Notes under the pieces: model-generated
Seen by the model: the letters and a program-made list of their open reading frames with translations, nothing else
Database searches by the model: none
Told to the model about the DNA's origin: nothing
Part shown: positions 34,474-46,304 of the stretch, in pieces
How the letters are laid out: each line of letters begins with the position of its first letter
Numbering within the stretch: position 1 is the stretch's first letter
Source: Cryptomeria japonica
Lineage: Eukaryota; Streptophyta; Pinopsida; Cupressales; Cupressaceae
Assembly (NCBI RefSeq): GCF_030272615.1
Contig: NW_026728918.1
Span: 60,001 to 124,000, forward strand
Length of the DNA: 64,000 nucleotides
Direction of reading: 5' to 3'
Position numbers and translations under genes: made by a program

Positions 34474-34486
34474 GAAAAGGGGGAGA
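34474..34486 (+). promoter_or_regulatory. Copia polypurine tract
   Basis: GAAAAGGGGGAGA lies 6 nt before the LTR start TGGTTAGG and 157 nt after the pol stop, the usual place in copia elements. Confidence 0.75.
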
Positions 34487-34492
34487 TAAATA

Positions 34493-36885
34493 TGGTTAGG
34501 AGTATAGAGATAATATATCCATAAATAGGAACATCTATTAGTGTGTCTATGTATACATGTGTACATCATGTAAGGGGTGGACACAACTAGCAATATAGCC
34601 TTGGTACATGAATGTAATAATGGAATTTAGATGATAAGATAGAAACTTATTATTAATCTATAGCTTTCACAATCCTCTAGGTCTACCCAATATCTGAAAG
34701 TCCTATGATTTTCTAAAATCATCATCATTAAACATTAATAATTTTGAGGATTCCATGATACTTTACATCAATGAAAATTTCTTATTGGTGATATGATCTA
34801 TTAGTATCCCTGGTGGTTTCTTAATAAATGTTTTTGATTAAGGGTAGATATGTTTTGAGGGGACTACAAACCTCGTACAACAGGTTTTGAGGGGACCCAA
34901 AACCCCACAAGTTTTGAAGGGACCTGAAACCCTCAGATTTTACCAGGATATGGAACCCACAGTACAACGCTCCTAAACAAAAAGAGCATCACCATACCAA
35001 CAGCCACACTAAACACTGGATATAAACTCATCCCTAACACATACAAAAGGGTTTTACAAGGCTCCCTAAACCTACAAATATGTCCATGGGTGTATCCAGG
35101 CACCCATCACCTTCAAAAACACCAGATTACAATAATTCAACACATTCTCACAATCTAGACAAATGGGGTTTTGAACTATGGCTACCCTATCCTTCATCAT
35201 GAGTTTTAAACTGGCTCTCACAACCAACACACAAGGGTTTTCATAGGCTCCCTTAACATGTAACAAAGTATTCAGTGTGCCAACAACACAACTTACCCTT
35301 AACCAAAAACCACAACTAGCCAGTCTGGCCCCTTTAAAATTGCTAGCATCCAGCTTGCCTATTGGAAGAACAAAACTCCCACAACTAACACAAATGGAAA
35401 AGAGAAAAAGACTAAAAGCACAAGCAGCATACCACAAAACTTTGGGTTTTACCAGGCTCCCACAAACTCAATCAAAAGGGGGATATTGAAAGGCATCCCA
35501 AATCTTTAAGATGGGTTTTAAAATGGATCCCATAACCAGCAGGAAGAAACTCGTAACCACCCAGCATCTGATCAGACCCCACCTTTCAGCACAGCACCTC
35601 TCCACCTCTATAGGACAAGGACCCACCTTAATAGGGGTTGAAAGGAAAGAGACCAACAGAAAAAAGAGCCAATCTTCTAACCTCAAAAAAAAGTCCAGCA
35701 ACCAACAAGTAACCTCATAATGCTTAGCTAGATATAAGGGTTTTGAATAGGCTCCCAAAACCTTGAACAAAAGGAGAGGCATGCACCAGAAAGACTCTAT
35801 TCCAGCAATCTTCACCAAAATATCCACATTTATAGGAGATGAGGGTAAAATACCCAACAACATAAAAAAAAATCAAGAGCACAACCAACCTCGAAAAATA
35901 GAGGCTCCAAAACCCCTAGCAGGAGCTATCGCACAAAACTCAGTCCCCAACTCTTCCCTCTATAGAAGAATGGTCCACCTCAATAGGACAAACTGAGATA
36001 AATGGAAAAATGTCAGCCTATAAGACACCATAGAATATCTTGAAAAGAATAGATCCAAAAAATCCCTCACAATCTGCAATAGACAACTCTGAATAGCCAC
36101 ACCAAAAAAAAATAGGGACCTCCCACACAGAGGCCCCCCATCGACACCAGAACTTTCCCATAGGGCAGAGTACAACCTATGGGCAAAAGGGAAACCAGGA
36201 AAACACAAAAAATACATTCTCCTTAAACTCCACTCGGATCCCAAACAACCCCCTCACTCCAAGGCTCGATATAGAAAGCACATTCTACGGATAGAGAAAG
36301 GAAAGCAATCACCGCATCCACCACAACTAGAGCCAAGCAACTGCAGGACCAATGTACATGAGAGGAAGCACTGACAAAAAGAGAGGCCAACAGGCTTGGA
36401 CAAAAATCCCCATCGCAACACACAACCCCAACCTCACTCGAAAAGACCCCCATAGAGAACACCCTCAGCTTAACATATCCATCATCGATCATAAGAAGAC
36501 CAACGGGCAAAGAAGAATTAAAGCCAGCTAAAAAAAAAAGCCCTTCTGCCAAACGAGCAACGGTCGAGCACAAACAAACCACGGGGCAAAAATAAAATGC
36601 CCTTAACAACCCCACACGAAGCATCAGACCCGACCCCAACCTTCTTAAGATCACTACAAGAAGCCAAAAGGGAGGAGGGGCACCACACAAGCAGCGTCTT
36701 GAGCAGTTTCTGAGCACAACCATCCTCCCAATGTTTACACTAGTCACACCTCCCCTTCTACGCCATGGCTTCCTAAAACACTAGTCGCACTTCCACTTCT
36801 GCTCCTTATCCCGCCCATGCTTTTTTGAATATTGCAATTTGTTGTGATTGTATAGTTTATACATCACCATGTTATTGGATATCCA
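34493..36885 (+). repeat. Copia 3' LTR enlarged by a LINE-like insert; arm 1 of a 2.4-kb inverted repeat
   Basis: It starts TGGTTAGGAGTATAG after the PPT and ends GGATATCCA. The reverse-complement copy at 42966-45365 has the same two ends, which is why I take them as LTR termini. About 34493-34825 and 36797-36885 look like LTR (a TATA-like ccataaatagg at 34520), while the middle has LINE-tail character. A competing reading is a short LTR of about 180 bp plus flanking DNA copied together. Confidence 0.6.
34826..36796 (-). mobile_element. LINE-like insert within the copia LTR (arm 1)
   Basis: Read on the minus strand, the 3' end has repeated 'GGTCCC(C/T)TCAAAAC' phrases and finishes with a ...TTAATCAAAAACATTTATTAAG tail. 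That resembles the tails of the truncated LINE pieces at 45989-46286 and 57442-57566 (GGGTTTCGGGTCC, then AAAACCC, then TTTATC). GGGAGCCT..AAAACCC recurs several times along it. The minus frame 36223-36747 (174 aa, starting MTSVNIGRM) is conserved in the other arm but matches no domain I know. No RT or endonuclease motif was found. Confidence 0.5.
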
Positions 36886-38829
36886 TAGGTTGCTTAATAA
36901 ATATTAACTTATATCAAACGAGTAATTAATGGTCCTAAAGTTAATTTTAAGTTATTTTAAAAGATAATTAAATGATTAAAATAACGGAATTAGGAAAACA
37001 TAGAAGAGAAGAAATTTGTAATAGAGTTCACCAAAATGCTACGTCTTCGGGTCCATCTCCAATGAGTGACCGGTCCTTAATTAATCCACAAATTCTCCTT
37101 GTTCTCTAATGAGATGTACAAAATTTCCCCTTCTTCAAGTAAAAATAAACTTGAGTTAAAGCCTTTCTCAACTATTTGCATATAGTTGAATTCAAATAAT
37201 TATCTAATTCGCAATTTCCTCACCCATTCCTCACAAGCCAAAATCTCCCCCCTTAAATACTATTTTGATATTCTAATTAGAGGTTTATTATAATATTTTA
37301 TATCCCATAAAAATAAGCCCAAAATCCTATGATATCCCATCGGCTTAATAATATATTTCAAAATCCTTATAAAAATGGGCTTTTATAGATTCTGGAATTA
37401 ACAAAAATTGTGTTAGTTGATGACCGTATGATATAGTGGTCTGGAGGAATTTTAGCTATATGAGTGGTCAGTGTTCAAACCCACCAGACCACCTTGTTAG
37501 GTGGTTGGGGTTTAGACCCACTAGACTAGACTTGACTAAACATATTTGGTAAAATATGTTGTCTAGGATGAAAGAACAACAAACACAATAAACACTTAAC
37601 CTAACTTTTGGAAAAAATGGAAGATGACAAAGAGGCTCCTCGAAGCCCAAATTTACACTAGTTATAACACAAGAAAAGACACACTAATTACATTGTAACA
37701 CTCTAGAATCAGTATCATAGACTATAATAGAATCAAGTCCACATCTTGGTATCTCTACATAACAAGGACATGTAGGGAACTCCTGGACTTGAATCATGAC
37801 CCAATCACCTCTCCACAAAAGTTGCAATTAGCTAATAAGTTGAGGATTTATGTTTCGACCAAATGAAGTACCTATGGTGAGTAACTTTAGGGTGTGATGA
37901 TGTACCCTTGCACTAAAAACACCACAATCACTTAATTAATAAGGTTTCTAGTTGCAATTCAGGGATGCCTAAGTACATGCTACAATAGTGAGGCACTCAA
38001 GTCTCTAATCGACCTGGCACAGCCCATATGTCCACATCCCAATTGACATCACACGAAACTATTATAAACACTTAATCTTTGGCTCTTTACTTTACCTTAT
38101 TGATATAGCAACCCAAAGAAAAATACCAGAGGTCAACCCTAGGGGGATGAAAACCCTAGGAAGGCCTTCTACTAAATGATAAAAGAGGGGACATTATTGC
38201 ACATTTCTACTACACCCAAGTTCCATGAGGGAAAGGGGAGAGGATATGTGTGTGAAACGGTTATGGTTCACCTGATAGAAATATGCAAGGACACCGAATA
38301 TGGAGGGAACTCATTCTTTAGCATAAGGAATTTGAAGTGTTCTCTATGCTAGGAAATCACAAGAACACTTTATACTAGCTCTCAATCAAACATTAGTACT
38401 ATTATAGTTTTTCTCCCTCTATACTATGCAATCAAATGTTAAAACTTTTATATTCTGGTGGAAGTTCATTTTGGTGGATATATGATGGTTGGACATATCA
38501 ACCATGTTGAAGATAATTATTCCTCGAAGTATAAGGATCATTAGGTCTCACAGTGAGATACATGACCTAAGCACACCGACATGTTTATAGGGTGAGTTCT
38601 ATTTATTTTAGGATGTGATCAAATAGATTATTCATCTTTCAAAGATAGCTCCCTTCTTCTCTTATAATTCAGATTTCCTAATGTTTGATTGTTTCATATA
38701 TTGAGTGTTTGATCATATTTTCTCATCGCTATAGAATCTTTTTGACCATTACGAGTGCCTAGGCATTGCATGGACTACAACTCTGAATTTTTGAGTCTGA
38801 TGCTACCTTTTCAACTAAGCATTCCATTA
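36886..38829. other. Intergenic DNA, no gene seen
   Basis: AT-rich DNA with only short open frames. At 37473-37481 gttcaaacc fits an RNA polymerase III B box, and tagtggtctgg about 40 bp upstream loosely resembles an A box, so a decayed SINE is possible but weak. Nothing else is recognisable. Confidence 0.4.
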
Positions 38830-39494
38830 TTGTTGTCAATGTATTTCATTTCATTATAATTCAATCTATTGTAGTGGTTAAGTTATTAAACTAGCCATTT
38901 ACATTTTTTAGAAGAATTGAATGAGATGTTACAAGAAGATCTAATTACTTCTACACCTAAATATAATAGATGCATTAAATGTTTTTGTAAACATTACTTT
39001 GATATTACTCTCCGCTCGAAAGTACAATATAATAAATTTGAGGTGAATAATAAAATTAAATATAATCGTAATATTATAAATAGATGCAATCGTTGATAGA
39101 CAAAATCAACATTAATTGGACAAGATTTGATGATTTCCAAGAAATACAATACAACCACGAACACATCACATCACCTCATATATCAATCCTTGAAAAAGAT
39201 AAATACCATGACCTGCCAATTGCTTTTATTGATCATTTACTAAATTCAACTCATTTATACTAGTTCGAATCTAACTTACTAAGAAGTTTGCCTTGATAAA
39301 TCTCAAGCAGTCAAACGATATTCACCTCAACAGACAAAAGAATGCATAAATTTCTGCAATATTCAACAGTCATGGCTCTGCTATATTTAGCTAGCGACTA
39401 ATATATACTACGTGTTTAGCCCTCTCCACTGATAAGCAGTGAAGATAGAGATCTGCAGTAGTTTTTCATTTTTACTGGAAATATGATATGGTGG

Positions 39495-39716
39495 TCAGGC
39501 ACAGTTCTTTGCACAGACGCCTCCACCATCAGCGCAGCGTGCAATTTGCCAAGGGCAGCAAAAGTGGGCAGGAGGACATTCATCGTGGCTAAAACACTCG
39601 TTGTCAGTGTCGCACTGCGCTGAAACCATTCTCAACCCTTCAAATATCACCACCAACATTAATAGTATTAAAAACTTCTTCTCAAACTGCATGACTCCTA
39701 ATTTCATTGCACCCAT
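39495..39716 (-). CDS. Small secreted cysteine-rich peptide, copy 1
   Basis: A single-exon 73-aa precursor. A hydrophobic signal peptide (KKFLILLMLVVIFEG, about residues 13-27) ends at VSA before Q, with predicted cleavage near residue 33. The mature peptide of about 40 aa has eight cysteines spaced C-x5-C-x5-C-x5-CC-x6-C-x6-C-x3-C, an apoplastic disulfide-knot type. I do not recognise the family: the CC doublet recalls WAP or knottin peptides, but three cysteines follow it rather than two. The start is the methionine conserved with copy 2 (MGAMKL/MVAKKL). A conserved TATA box lies about 40 bp upstream. Role unknown; plant peptides of this build are often defence or signalling peptides, which is inference only. 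Confidence 0.75.
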   Translation of the reverse strand: MGAMKLGVMQFEKKFLILLMLVVIFEGLRMVSAQCDTDNECFSHDECPPAHFCCPWQIARCADGGGVCAKNCA

Positions 39717-39755
39717 TCTTGTTTGGCGAGTGATTGAATAACAGTGTATGCTGTG

Positions 39756-39763
39756 CTTAAATA
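39756..39763 (-). promoter_or_regulatory. TATA box of cysteine-rich gene 1
   Basis: TATTTAAG on the minus strand, 40-47 bp before the ATG, within a stretch conserved with the second gene (ACTTATTTAAG.ACAGCATAC). The conservation in an otherwise diverged upstream region supports promoter function. Confidence 0.6.
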
Positions 39764-40184
39764 AGTGATTTGGACGTTCTGTTCAAGGAAAGGTAGGACA
39801 AATATATGAAATAATAATCTCCTCCTCGTGCAGTGTTTGGTTTTTTTGGTTGTTTGATTGTTTGGGCCGACTGTTTATGCTGGGAAGAATCCAGGGCTTT
39901 TATTTGAGGTGTTTGGAAGAGGAATCTGAAACGGCAGTAGAAATTTAATGGAATTTGATAATATGTAAGATATGTATTATGTTATGTATATGTTATATGC
40001 AGTGGGAAACGTTTTCTTATTTATAAAACTTTGGGAAACCCCTCAAATGAGACTCACATTATATTTTTATAACGATTTTAACATGTTAGATCTAATTGCA
40101 AGGTTTAATTTGATAAATGCAGCTCACATACGTGGATGCCAGCTTATAATCTAAAGTGCAAATCTAGAAAGCTAAGTTTAAAAA

Positions 40185-40475
40185 TGAAAGAGAAAACAGA
40201 GCTGGAAAAAAGAAGACTGCAATAGAAAAATATAATGATATTGAAAAACTAGAATTCATTAACTTGTAAAATAATTACAGTAAGCTGTCTTTTATAGACA
40301 ACAAGACTTCTCCATTCCAATGAATATGAGTAGAAAGAATAAAACAAAAAAACAATAAAATTGTTTTATCTAAAACAAGGTTTTAGGTAGAAGTTGAGAG
40401 ATCGCAAATGATGTTTTATTAAAACATAAAGCTGAAAGCTAAAAAACAGAAAGCGTGATTTGCTAAACTCCAACA
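40185..40475 (-). repeat. Copia 3' LTR (291 bp), second copia family
   Basis: The minus strand begins TGTTGGAGTTTAGC and ends CTGTTTTCTCTTTCA, with a TATA box (GTCTATAAAAGAC, near 40292-40304). It adjoins the RNase H end of a copia pol. The left border coincides with the point where the paralogous block is interrupted. Confidence 0.75.
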
Positions 40476-41391
40476 CATCATTCCAATCGCATAGCTTTGA
40501 TCTTATCTTCAATCTCCCCCTGAATGATCAATAAAGGTGAGTCCCACTGATTTCTGAAGGCAATAAAACTTGTGGTTGGAAGAGCTTTGGTGAAAATATC
40601 AGCAACTTGTTCAGATGAAGGACACAACTGCAACTCCACTTGTCCATCTTGAACCCAGTCATGAATGTAATGATGTTGATTCTCTATGTGCTTCATTCTG
40701 GCATGAAACATGGGATTATTTGTCATGAAAATAGTTCTATTGTTATCACAATAGATGGTGGCTGGATGCTCCGGAGCCAAATATAAATCTATCAATATCC
40801 GTCTAATCCAAATTGCTTGACAACTTGCTGATGAAGTTGCCATGTATTTCTGCTTCTGTTGAAGAAAAAGCCACTATTACCTATTTTGTACTATTCCAAG
40901 ATACAACTCTAGAGCCAAATGAAAAAAACATAACTTGATGTAGATTTCCTATCATCCACTGAACTAGCCCAATCTGAATCTGTGTAACCAACTAGCTCAA
41001 ACTATACTATGAGAGAATACTCAATGCCAAAATTTTGTGTACCACTCACATACATCATAATTCTTTTAAAAGTCTACCAATGTGACTCATGTGGATCCTA
41101 CATGAACCGAGAGATGAGGCTCGGAACATACATAATATCAAGCCTACTGGTTGTGAGGTATATGAGGCCACCAACCAAACTCCTATACCAAGTAGCATCA
41201 ACCTTGGGACTAGCATCTTCCTTGGTTAATTTTTCACCAAGTGCTTTGCATGCCATCATTCGAAACTTCTTCAATAAATCAACTACATACTTAGTTTGGG
41301 AAATAAATATACCTTCTCACATTTGTGTACTTCCACACCAAGAAAATAGTGCATGAGTCCTAGATCCGACATTTCGAATTCTTGTTTCATT
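40476..41391 (-). pseudogene. Copia RT C-terminus and RNase H, 5'-truncated
   Basis: Minus-strand frames read MKQEFEMSDLGLMHYFLGVEV (41391-41330, RT end), TDSDWASSVDDRKSTS and SWNSTKQEIVAFSSTEAE (RNase H), then an open 121-aa piece 40478-40843 with AIWIRRILIDL, IYCDNNRTIFMTNNPM and EQVADIFTKALPTTSF. Stops are frequent before that. A GGGGGAGATTGAAGATAAG purine stretch lies just before the LTR. Upstream parts of the element are missing. Confidence 0.85.
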
Positions 41392-42254
41392 TTATCGGAG
41401 AATAGTGCATAACATATGTATTATGTTATCGGAGAATGGTGGGAAACGTTTTTCTTATGTATAAAACTTTGGGAAACGTTTTATAACTATATGTTAACAT
41501 ATACATGTGTATAATTATAACTATGTCTATAGCAGGGTGACGGAAACGTATATTTTGACCTGAACATATGGAACCATTGCACTCTCTACTTGTGTGAAAA
41601 ACTATTATCGAGTATCCTATTATTCTTATTCTCGTGGAGAGTTAATTGAGTTACCTGATTTGATGAACTGGTCAGGATTTGAACATGTGTTGTAGGATTT
41701 TGAAATTGAAATTCATTTTGATTTTGATTTAAATTTGAATTTTGATTTTTGAATAATGAAATTCAAATGCACATTCCGCTGAAATTTGATGAAATTCAAA
41801 TTTGAGAAATTGGAATTAGATGAAATTCAAATTTAGGGGGGATTTGGAGGAATTAAAGTTAATTAATTGAATAATTTAAGTGAAATTATTTAATCATTAG
41901 AAATGCAATTAATTAAATAATAAAGTTTATTTAAGTAAGGAATAAATCATAATTAATATTTAATTAATATTTGAAGAAAGGTTTAAATGACTAATTGATT
42001 AAGAAATAGAAATTGGATAATTAGTATTTGTAGAAGGTGTTGATTAAGTCAGTTGAGAAGAAATATGATTATATTAATTAAAGAATTAAAGAATTACTTA
42101 ATTAATTAGATGAATAATTAGTGTGCGATTAGTGAGACATTTTTAGGTCTCTACATTTATTATGAATAATTATTGATTGATAGTTAATTTTTTTCATAAA
42201 ATGTCAAATGAAAGACCTTGAAATGGCCATACCGTCATAAAATTTTCTTATGAT
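41392..42254. other. Intergenic DNA with a short paralogous fragment, otherwise nothing seen
   Basis: 41392-41480 repeats peptide-gene upstream DNA (gtgggaaacgttttt, ataaaactttggg). 41690-42120 is AT-rich, with gaaattcaaatt-type simple repeats and aattaattaa runs. No gene is seen. Confidence 0.5.
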
Positions 42255-42904
42255 AACCTTCAAATGTTGATGAATTTGGTAACCTTGCATACCAAGAGTG
42301 CCCTCCCTTCAAGGAAGTAGAAATTGAAGAAAAATAATTTGAACCTTCTCAAGATTTGTATCCAGTTCCTGAAAAATTTCTTAAAGGTTCAAATATTGAT
42401 GAACCTAATCTACATCTAGAGGTTTCTCTCCTTGGGGATGAAGAAATCATGGAAGGTGAATTTGGACTTATCAAGGATGTGAATCCAGTCCTTGAAAAAA
42501 TTGTAGAACTTTTACATATAGATGAAGTTGATAATTGTGTGCATCTAGAGGGTTTTCCCAGCAAAGAAAAAGAAACTAAGCAAGGAGAAAATATTTTTTT
42601 AGAAAACCTTCAAAAGTTGATGAATTTGGTAACCTTGCATACCAAGAGTGCCCTCCCTTCAAGGAAGTAGAAATTGAAGAAAAATAATTTGAACCTTCTC
42701 AAGATTTGTATCCAGTTCCTAAAAAATTTAAGAACTTCAAATTCTGATGAACTTGATGATCCTGTACATCTGGATGACCTGGCCTTCAGGGATGAAGAAA
42801 TTGAGGAACAAGAATTTGTTCCGCACCCGCATTTTGATGGAGGCTTTCCTTTACAGATAAATATGAATGTTGTTATGGATGAAGTGAATGTTGAGATACT
42901 ATAA
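42255..42904 (+). pseudogene. Unidentified acidic open frame with 350-bp internal duplication
   Basis: Open frames 42356-42670 and 42674-42904 encode acidic sequence of one style (DELDDPVHLDDLAFRDEEIEEQ; LHIDEVDNCVHLEGFPSKE). A roughly 110-bp segment at 42255-42365 recurs almost unchanged at 42605-42715, giving a 350-bp period, and the repeated part reads FGNLAYQECPPFKEVEIEEK in another frame before a stop. The mixture of frames suggests a decayed gene made of tandem acidic repeats. No homologous family is recognised. Confidence 0.4.
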
Positions 42905-42965
42905 TTCGAATGGATTTTGTTTAGATGGCCCATCGGTAGTAAATATGAATAGCTTCTAAATTACA

Positions 42966-45365
42966 TGGATATCCACTAACATGGTGATATATTAACTATG
43001 CAATCACAACAAATTACAATATTTAAAAAAGCATGGACAGGATAAGGAGCGGAAGTGGATGCGCTACTAGTGTTTCAAAAAGCCATGGCGTAGAAGGGGG
43101 AGTCTTAGAAGATGGGGATGGTAAAGATGATGACAAATTTAAATGTTGGGAGGACAATTATGCTCGGAAACTACTAGAGACGCTGCGTGCGTGCTGTCAC
43201 ACCTCCTTTTTGGCTACTTGGAGTGATCTCAAGTAGGTCGGGGTCGGGTCTGATGCTTCGTGTGGGGTTGTTAAGGGCACTTAACTTTTGCCCCATGGTT
43301 TGTTCGTGCTCGGTCGTTGCCCGTTTGGAGGATCGGTTTGCTCTTTGGAAGAAGGGCTTGTTGTTTTAGTTGTCTTTAACTCTGCTTTTCCCATTGATCT
43401 TCTGATGATCGATGCTAGATCTGTTGAGTTGAGGGTGTTCTTTATGGAAGTCTTTTCGGGTGAGGTTGGGGCTCTACATGGCGATGGGGATTTTTGTCCT
43501 ATCCTCTCGACCTCTCTTTTCGTCAATGCTTCCTCTTGTGGACATTGGTCCTGTGGCTCCTTGGCTCTAGTTGTGGTGGATGCAATGATTGTTTTCCTTT
43601 CTCTATCCGTAGAATGTTCTTTCTCAGTCGAGCCTTGGAATGAGGGGGTTATTTGGGATCCAGGTGGAGTTTCAGGAGAATGGTTTTTTTGTGTTTACCT
43701 GGTTTCCCTTTTCCCCATAGGTTGTATTCTGCCCCATGGGAAATTTCTGTTGTGGGTGGGTGTGGGAGATCCCTTTTCTTTTTTGGTGTGGCTATTTAGA
43801 ATTGTCTCTTGCCGATTGTGAAGGAGTTTTTGGATCTAGTATTTTCAAGAGATTGTCTGGTGTTTTACAGGCTGTTTTTTTTTTCATTTATCTCAGTTTG
43901 TCCTCTTGAGGTAGATCATTCTTCTATAGAGGGGAAGAGTTGTGGGATAAGTTTTGTGGGATGGCTCCTCTTGGGCGTTTTGGAACTGTTGTTTTTTGAG
44001 GCTGGTTGTGCTCTTTCTTTTGTTTCTTTGCTATTGGGGTTTTTACCCTCATCTCCTATAAAGGTAGATATTTTTGTGTAGCTTGCTGGAATAGTCTTTC
44101 TGGTATAGGCCTCTCCTTTTGTTCAAGGTTTTGGGATCCTATTAAAAACCCTTCTATCCAGCTAAGAATTATGAGGTTACTTGTTGGTTGCTGGACTTTG
44201 TTTTGAGGTTAGAAGCTTGGCTCTTTCCTTTTAGCCCCTATTGATGTGGGTCCTTGTCCTATAGAGGTGGAGAGGTGTTGTGTTGAAAGTTGGGCTCTAA
44301 TCAGATGTTGGGTGGTTACAAGTTTCTTCTTGCTAGTTATGGGATCCATTTTAAAACCCATCTTGAAGATTTGGGATGCCTTTCAATATCCCCCTTTTGA
44401 CTTAGTTTGTGGGAGCCTGGTAAAACCCATAGTTTGGTTGTTTGTTTCTTATGCTTGTAGTATTTTTCTCTTTTCCATTTGTGCTGGTTCTAGGAGTTTT
44501 GTTCTTCCCATAGGCAAGCTGGATACTAGCAATTTTAAAGGGCCCAGTCTGGCCAGTTGTGGTTTGGTTAAGGGTTAGTTGTGATGTTGGTAGGGTGAAT
44601 ACTTTGTTACAGGTTAAGGGAGCCTGGGAAAACCCTTGTGTGTTACTTGTGAGAGGTAGTTTAAAACTCATGATGAAGGATAGGGGAGCCCTTCAAGACC
44701 CCATTTATCAAGACTGTGAGAATATATTGAATTATTGTAATCTGGTGTTGTTGAAGGTGATGGGTATCTAGTGTTGTTGAAGGTGATGGGTACCTGGATA
44801 CACCAATGGACACATTTTTAGGTTTAGGGAGCCTTGTAAAACTCTTGTGTATGTGTTAGGGATGATTTTATGTCCAGTTTTTGGTGTGGCTATTGGTATG
44901 TTGATGCCCTTTTCTTTTAGTAGTGTTGTACTATGGGTTCCAAATCCTGGTAAAATTTGAGGGTTTCGGGTCCCTTCAAAACCTGTGGGGTTTCAGGTCC
45001 CCTCAAAACATGTTTACCCTTAATCAAAAACATTTATTAAGAAAGCATCATCAATCCAAATAGATCATATCACCAATAGGATATTTTCATTGATGTAAAG
45101 TACTATGGAAGCCTCAAAATTATTAATGTGTAATGATGATGTTAGAAAATTATAGGACCATCAAATATTGGGTAGACCTAGAGGATTGTGCAAGCTATAG
45201 ATTAATAATAAGTTTCTAGCTTATGATCTAAATTCCATTATGGCATTCATGTACCAAGGCTATATTGCTAGTTATGTCCACCCCTTACATGATGTCCATA
45301 TATATACATAGACACACTAATAGATGTTGTTATCTATGGATAGATTGTCTCTATACTCCTAACCA
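42966..45365 (-). repeat. Solo copia LTR with LINE-like insert; arm 2 of the inverted repeat
   Basis: This is the reverse complement of 34493-36885, with the same ends (TGGTTAGG at 45365 and GGATATCCA at 42966). No copia internal region adjoins it. The flanking pentamers (ttaca and tcttt) do not form a target duplication, so it may be a solo LTR with an altered flank or a copied segment. The arms are separated by 6.1 kb. Confidence 0.6.
43035..45055 (+). mobile_element. LINE-like insert within arm 2
   Basis: Sense strand is +. The 3' end is GGGTTTCGGGTCCCTTCAAAAC, then a second TTTCAGGTCCCCTCAAAAC and an A/T-rich tail ending TTTATTAAGAAA. atgctttttt and atgctttctt (minus reading) flank the insert and may be its target duplication. 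The 177-aa frame 43288-43821 (LLMIDARSVELRVFFMEVF...) is the counterpart of the 174-aa frame in arm 1. No RT motif is seen, so this could be a non-autonomous or internally deleted LINE. Confidence 0.5.
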
Positions 45366-45970
45366 TCTTTAGAATCATGATGTCATTAAATATTTGGATT
45401 ATTATATCTTAGAGTATGATGCATGAATAAAGGCCCCACATGTTTAAATGGTTAATTTTAACTTTGTTAGGATACAATTACAATGATTACTTATCTCACT
45501 TAGATGGAATTAGATGTGAATGGTCAATTGAACAATCATTCTACTTATTTTGGATTCATTTTCTTTTCAATAAAAGAGATAGTATCTTAAAGCACTTAAA
45601 GGTCCTAATAACGATGCATAATATAAAAATAATAATTTTATTGCTTAGAGAGATGATCTTGGTATATAAGTTGAGTACTACATTTTCTAGATTGAAGATA
45701 TTAATATGAAATTCTATCCCAAACTAAAATTAAATGAAGAACTTGATTATAAAGAATAATAACACTTAGAGCCTTTACAAACCCATTAAAAACTTATTCG
45801 TAAGGGCTAAAGCTTAAATTATATCCAAAGTTAGATATATTGCTCCTAAAATAATGCCCAAAACTAACTATATCTTTTAATCAACTCTTGGTTGTAAAAG
45901 AACATTATCCAAGCTTCTAGTCTTCTGCATCTATCAAAGTCCTTCCATCCTTATTAATGACCCTTTCAAT
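45366..45970. other. Intergenic DNA, nothing seen
   Basis: AT-rich DNA. A frame of 89 aa at 45440-45709 has no recognisable feature. Confidence 0.4.
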
Positions 45971-46304
45971 GATTTAATGATGTAGAGTTTTTTATTAAGA
46001 TAAAATGGGTTTTACAGGGACCCGAAACCCAAATCCAAAATAAAATAACTAAACAATAGCGAAATAGTCTAAAGCGAGTGGCCCAACAAAGTCAAAAACA
46101 AGGGAAACACCCCATAGAGCTCACCTAAGAAATAACAGTAAAACCTAGACAATCCTACCAAAAACTAACCAAGAGCTTCCATAAGCTCAAAATTTTTCTC
46201 AATGATGTTTTTTTGTTAATTTCTTCAAGCTCCTCCAAGATGTTCCATGTGTCCCTGTGGATTCTTATCCAGGTTCTTCTTTTTAGATTTAATGATGTAC
46301 AGTT
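45971..46304 (-). mobile_element. 5'-truncated LINE flanked by an 18-bp target duplication
   Basis: The insert is at 45989-46286. On the minus strand it ends GGGTTTCGGGTCCCTGTAAAACCC, followed by an A-rich tail (ATTTTATCTTAATAAAAAA). The flanks 45971-45988 (gatttaatgatgtagagt) and 46287-46304 (gatttaatgatgtacagt) differ at one base and are the target duplication. It is a dead-on-arrival copy, with no coding motif left. Confidence 0.8.

Larger units (their letters stand above)
38830..40184 (-). repeat. Paralogous block 1 around the first cysteine-rich peptide gene
   Basis: DNA on both sides of the gene aligns with 46310-47420 around the second gene: downstream (38880-39400, with shared phrases such as gaggtgaataataaaatta and gacgaacacatcac-like text) and upstream (39717-40184). 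The block ends at 40184 where a copia LTR begins. A short continuation (ttatcggagaatagtg..., gtgggaaacgtttttc) is present at 41392-41480. Confidence 0.75.

Noticed and set aside
39495-39716. WAP four-disulfide-core assignment for the cysteine-rich peptide
   Set aside because: The D-x-C-x5-CC segment is similar, but three cysteines follow the CC doublet instead of two, and the N-terminal spacing differs.
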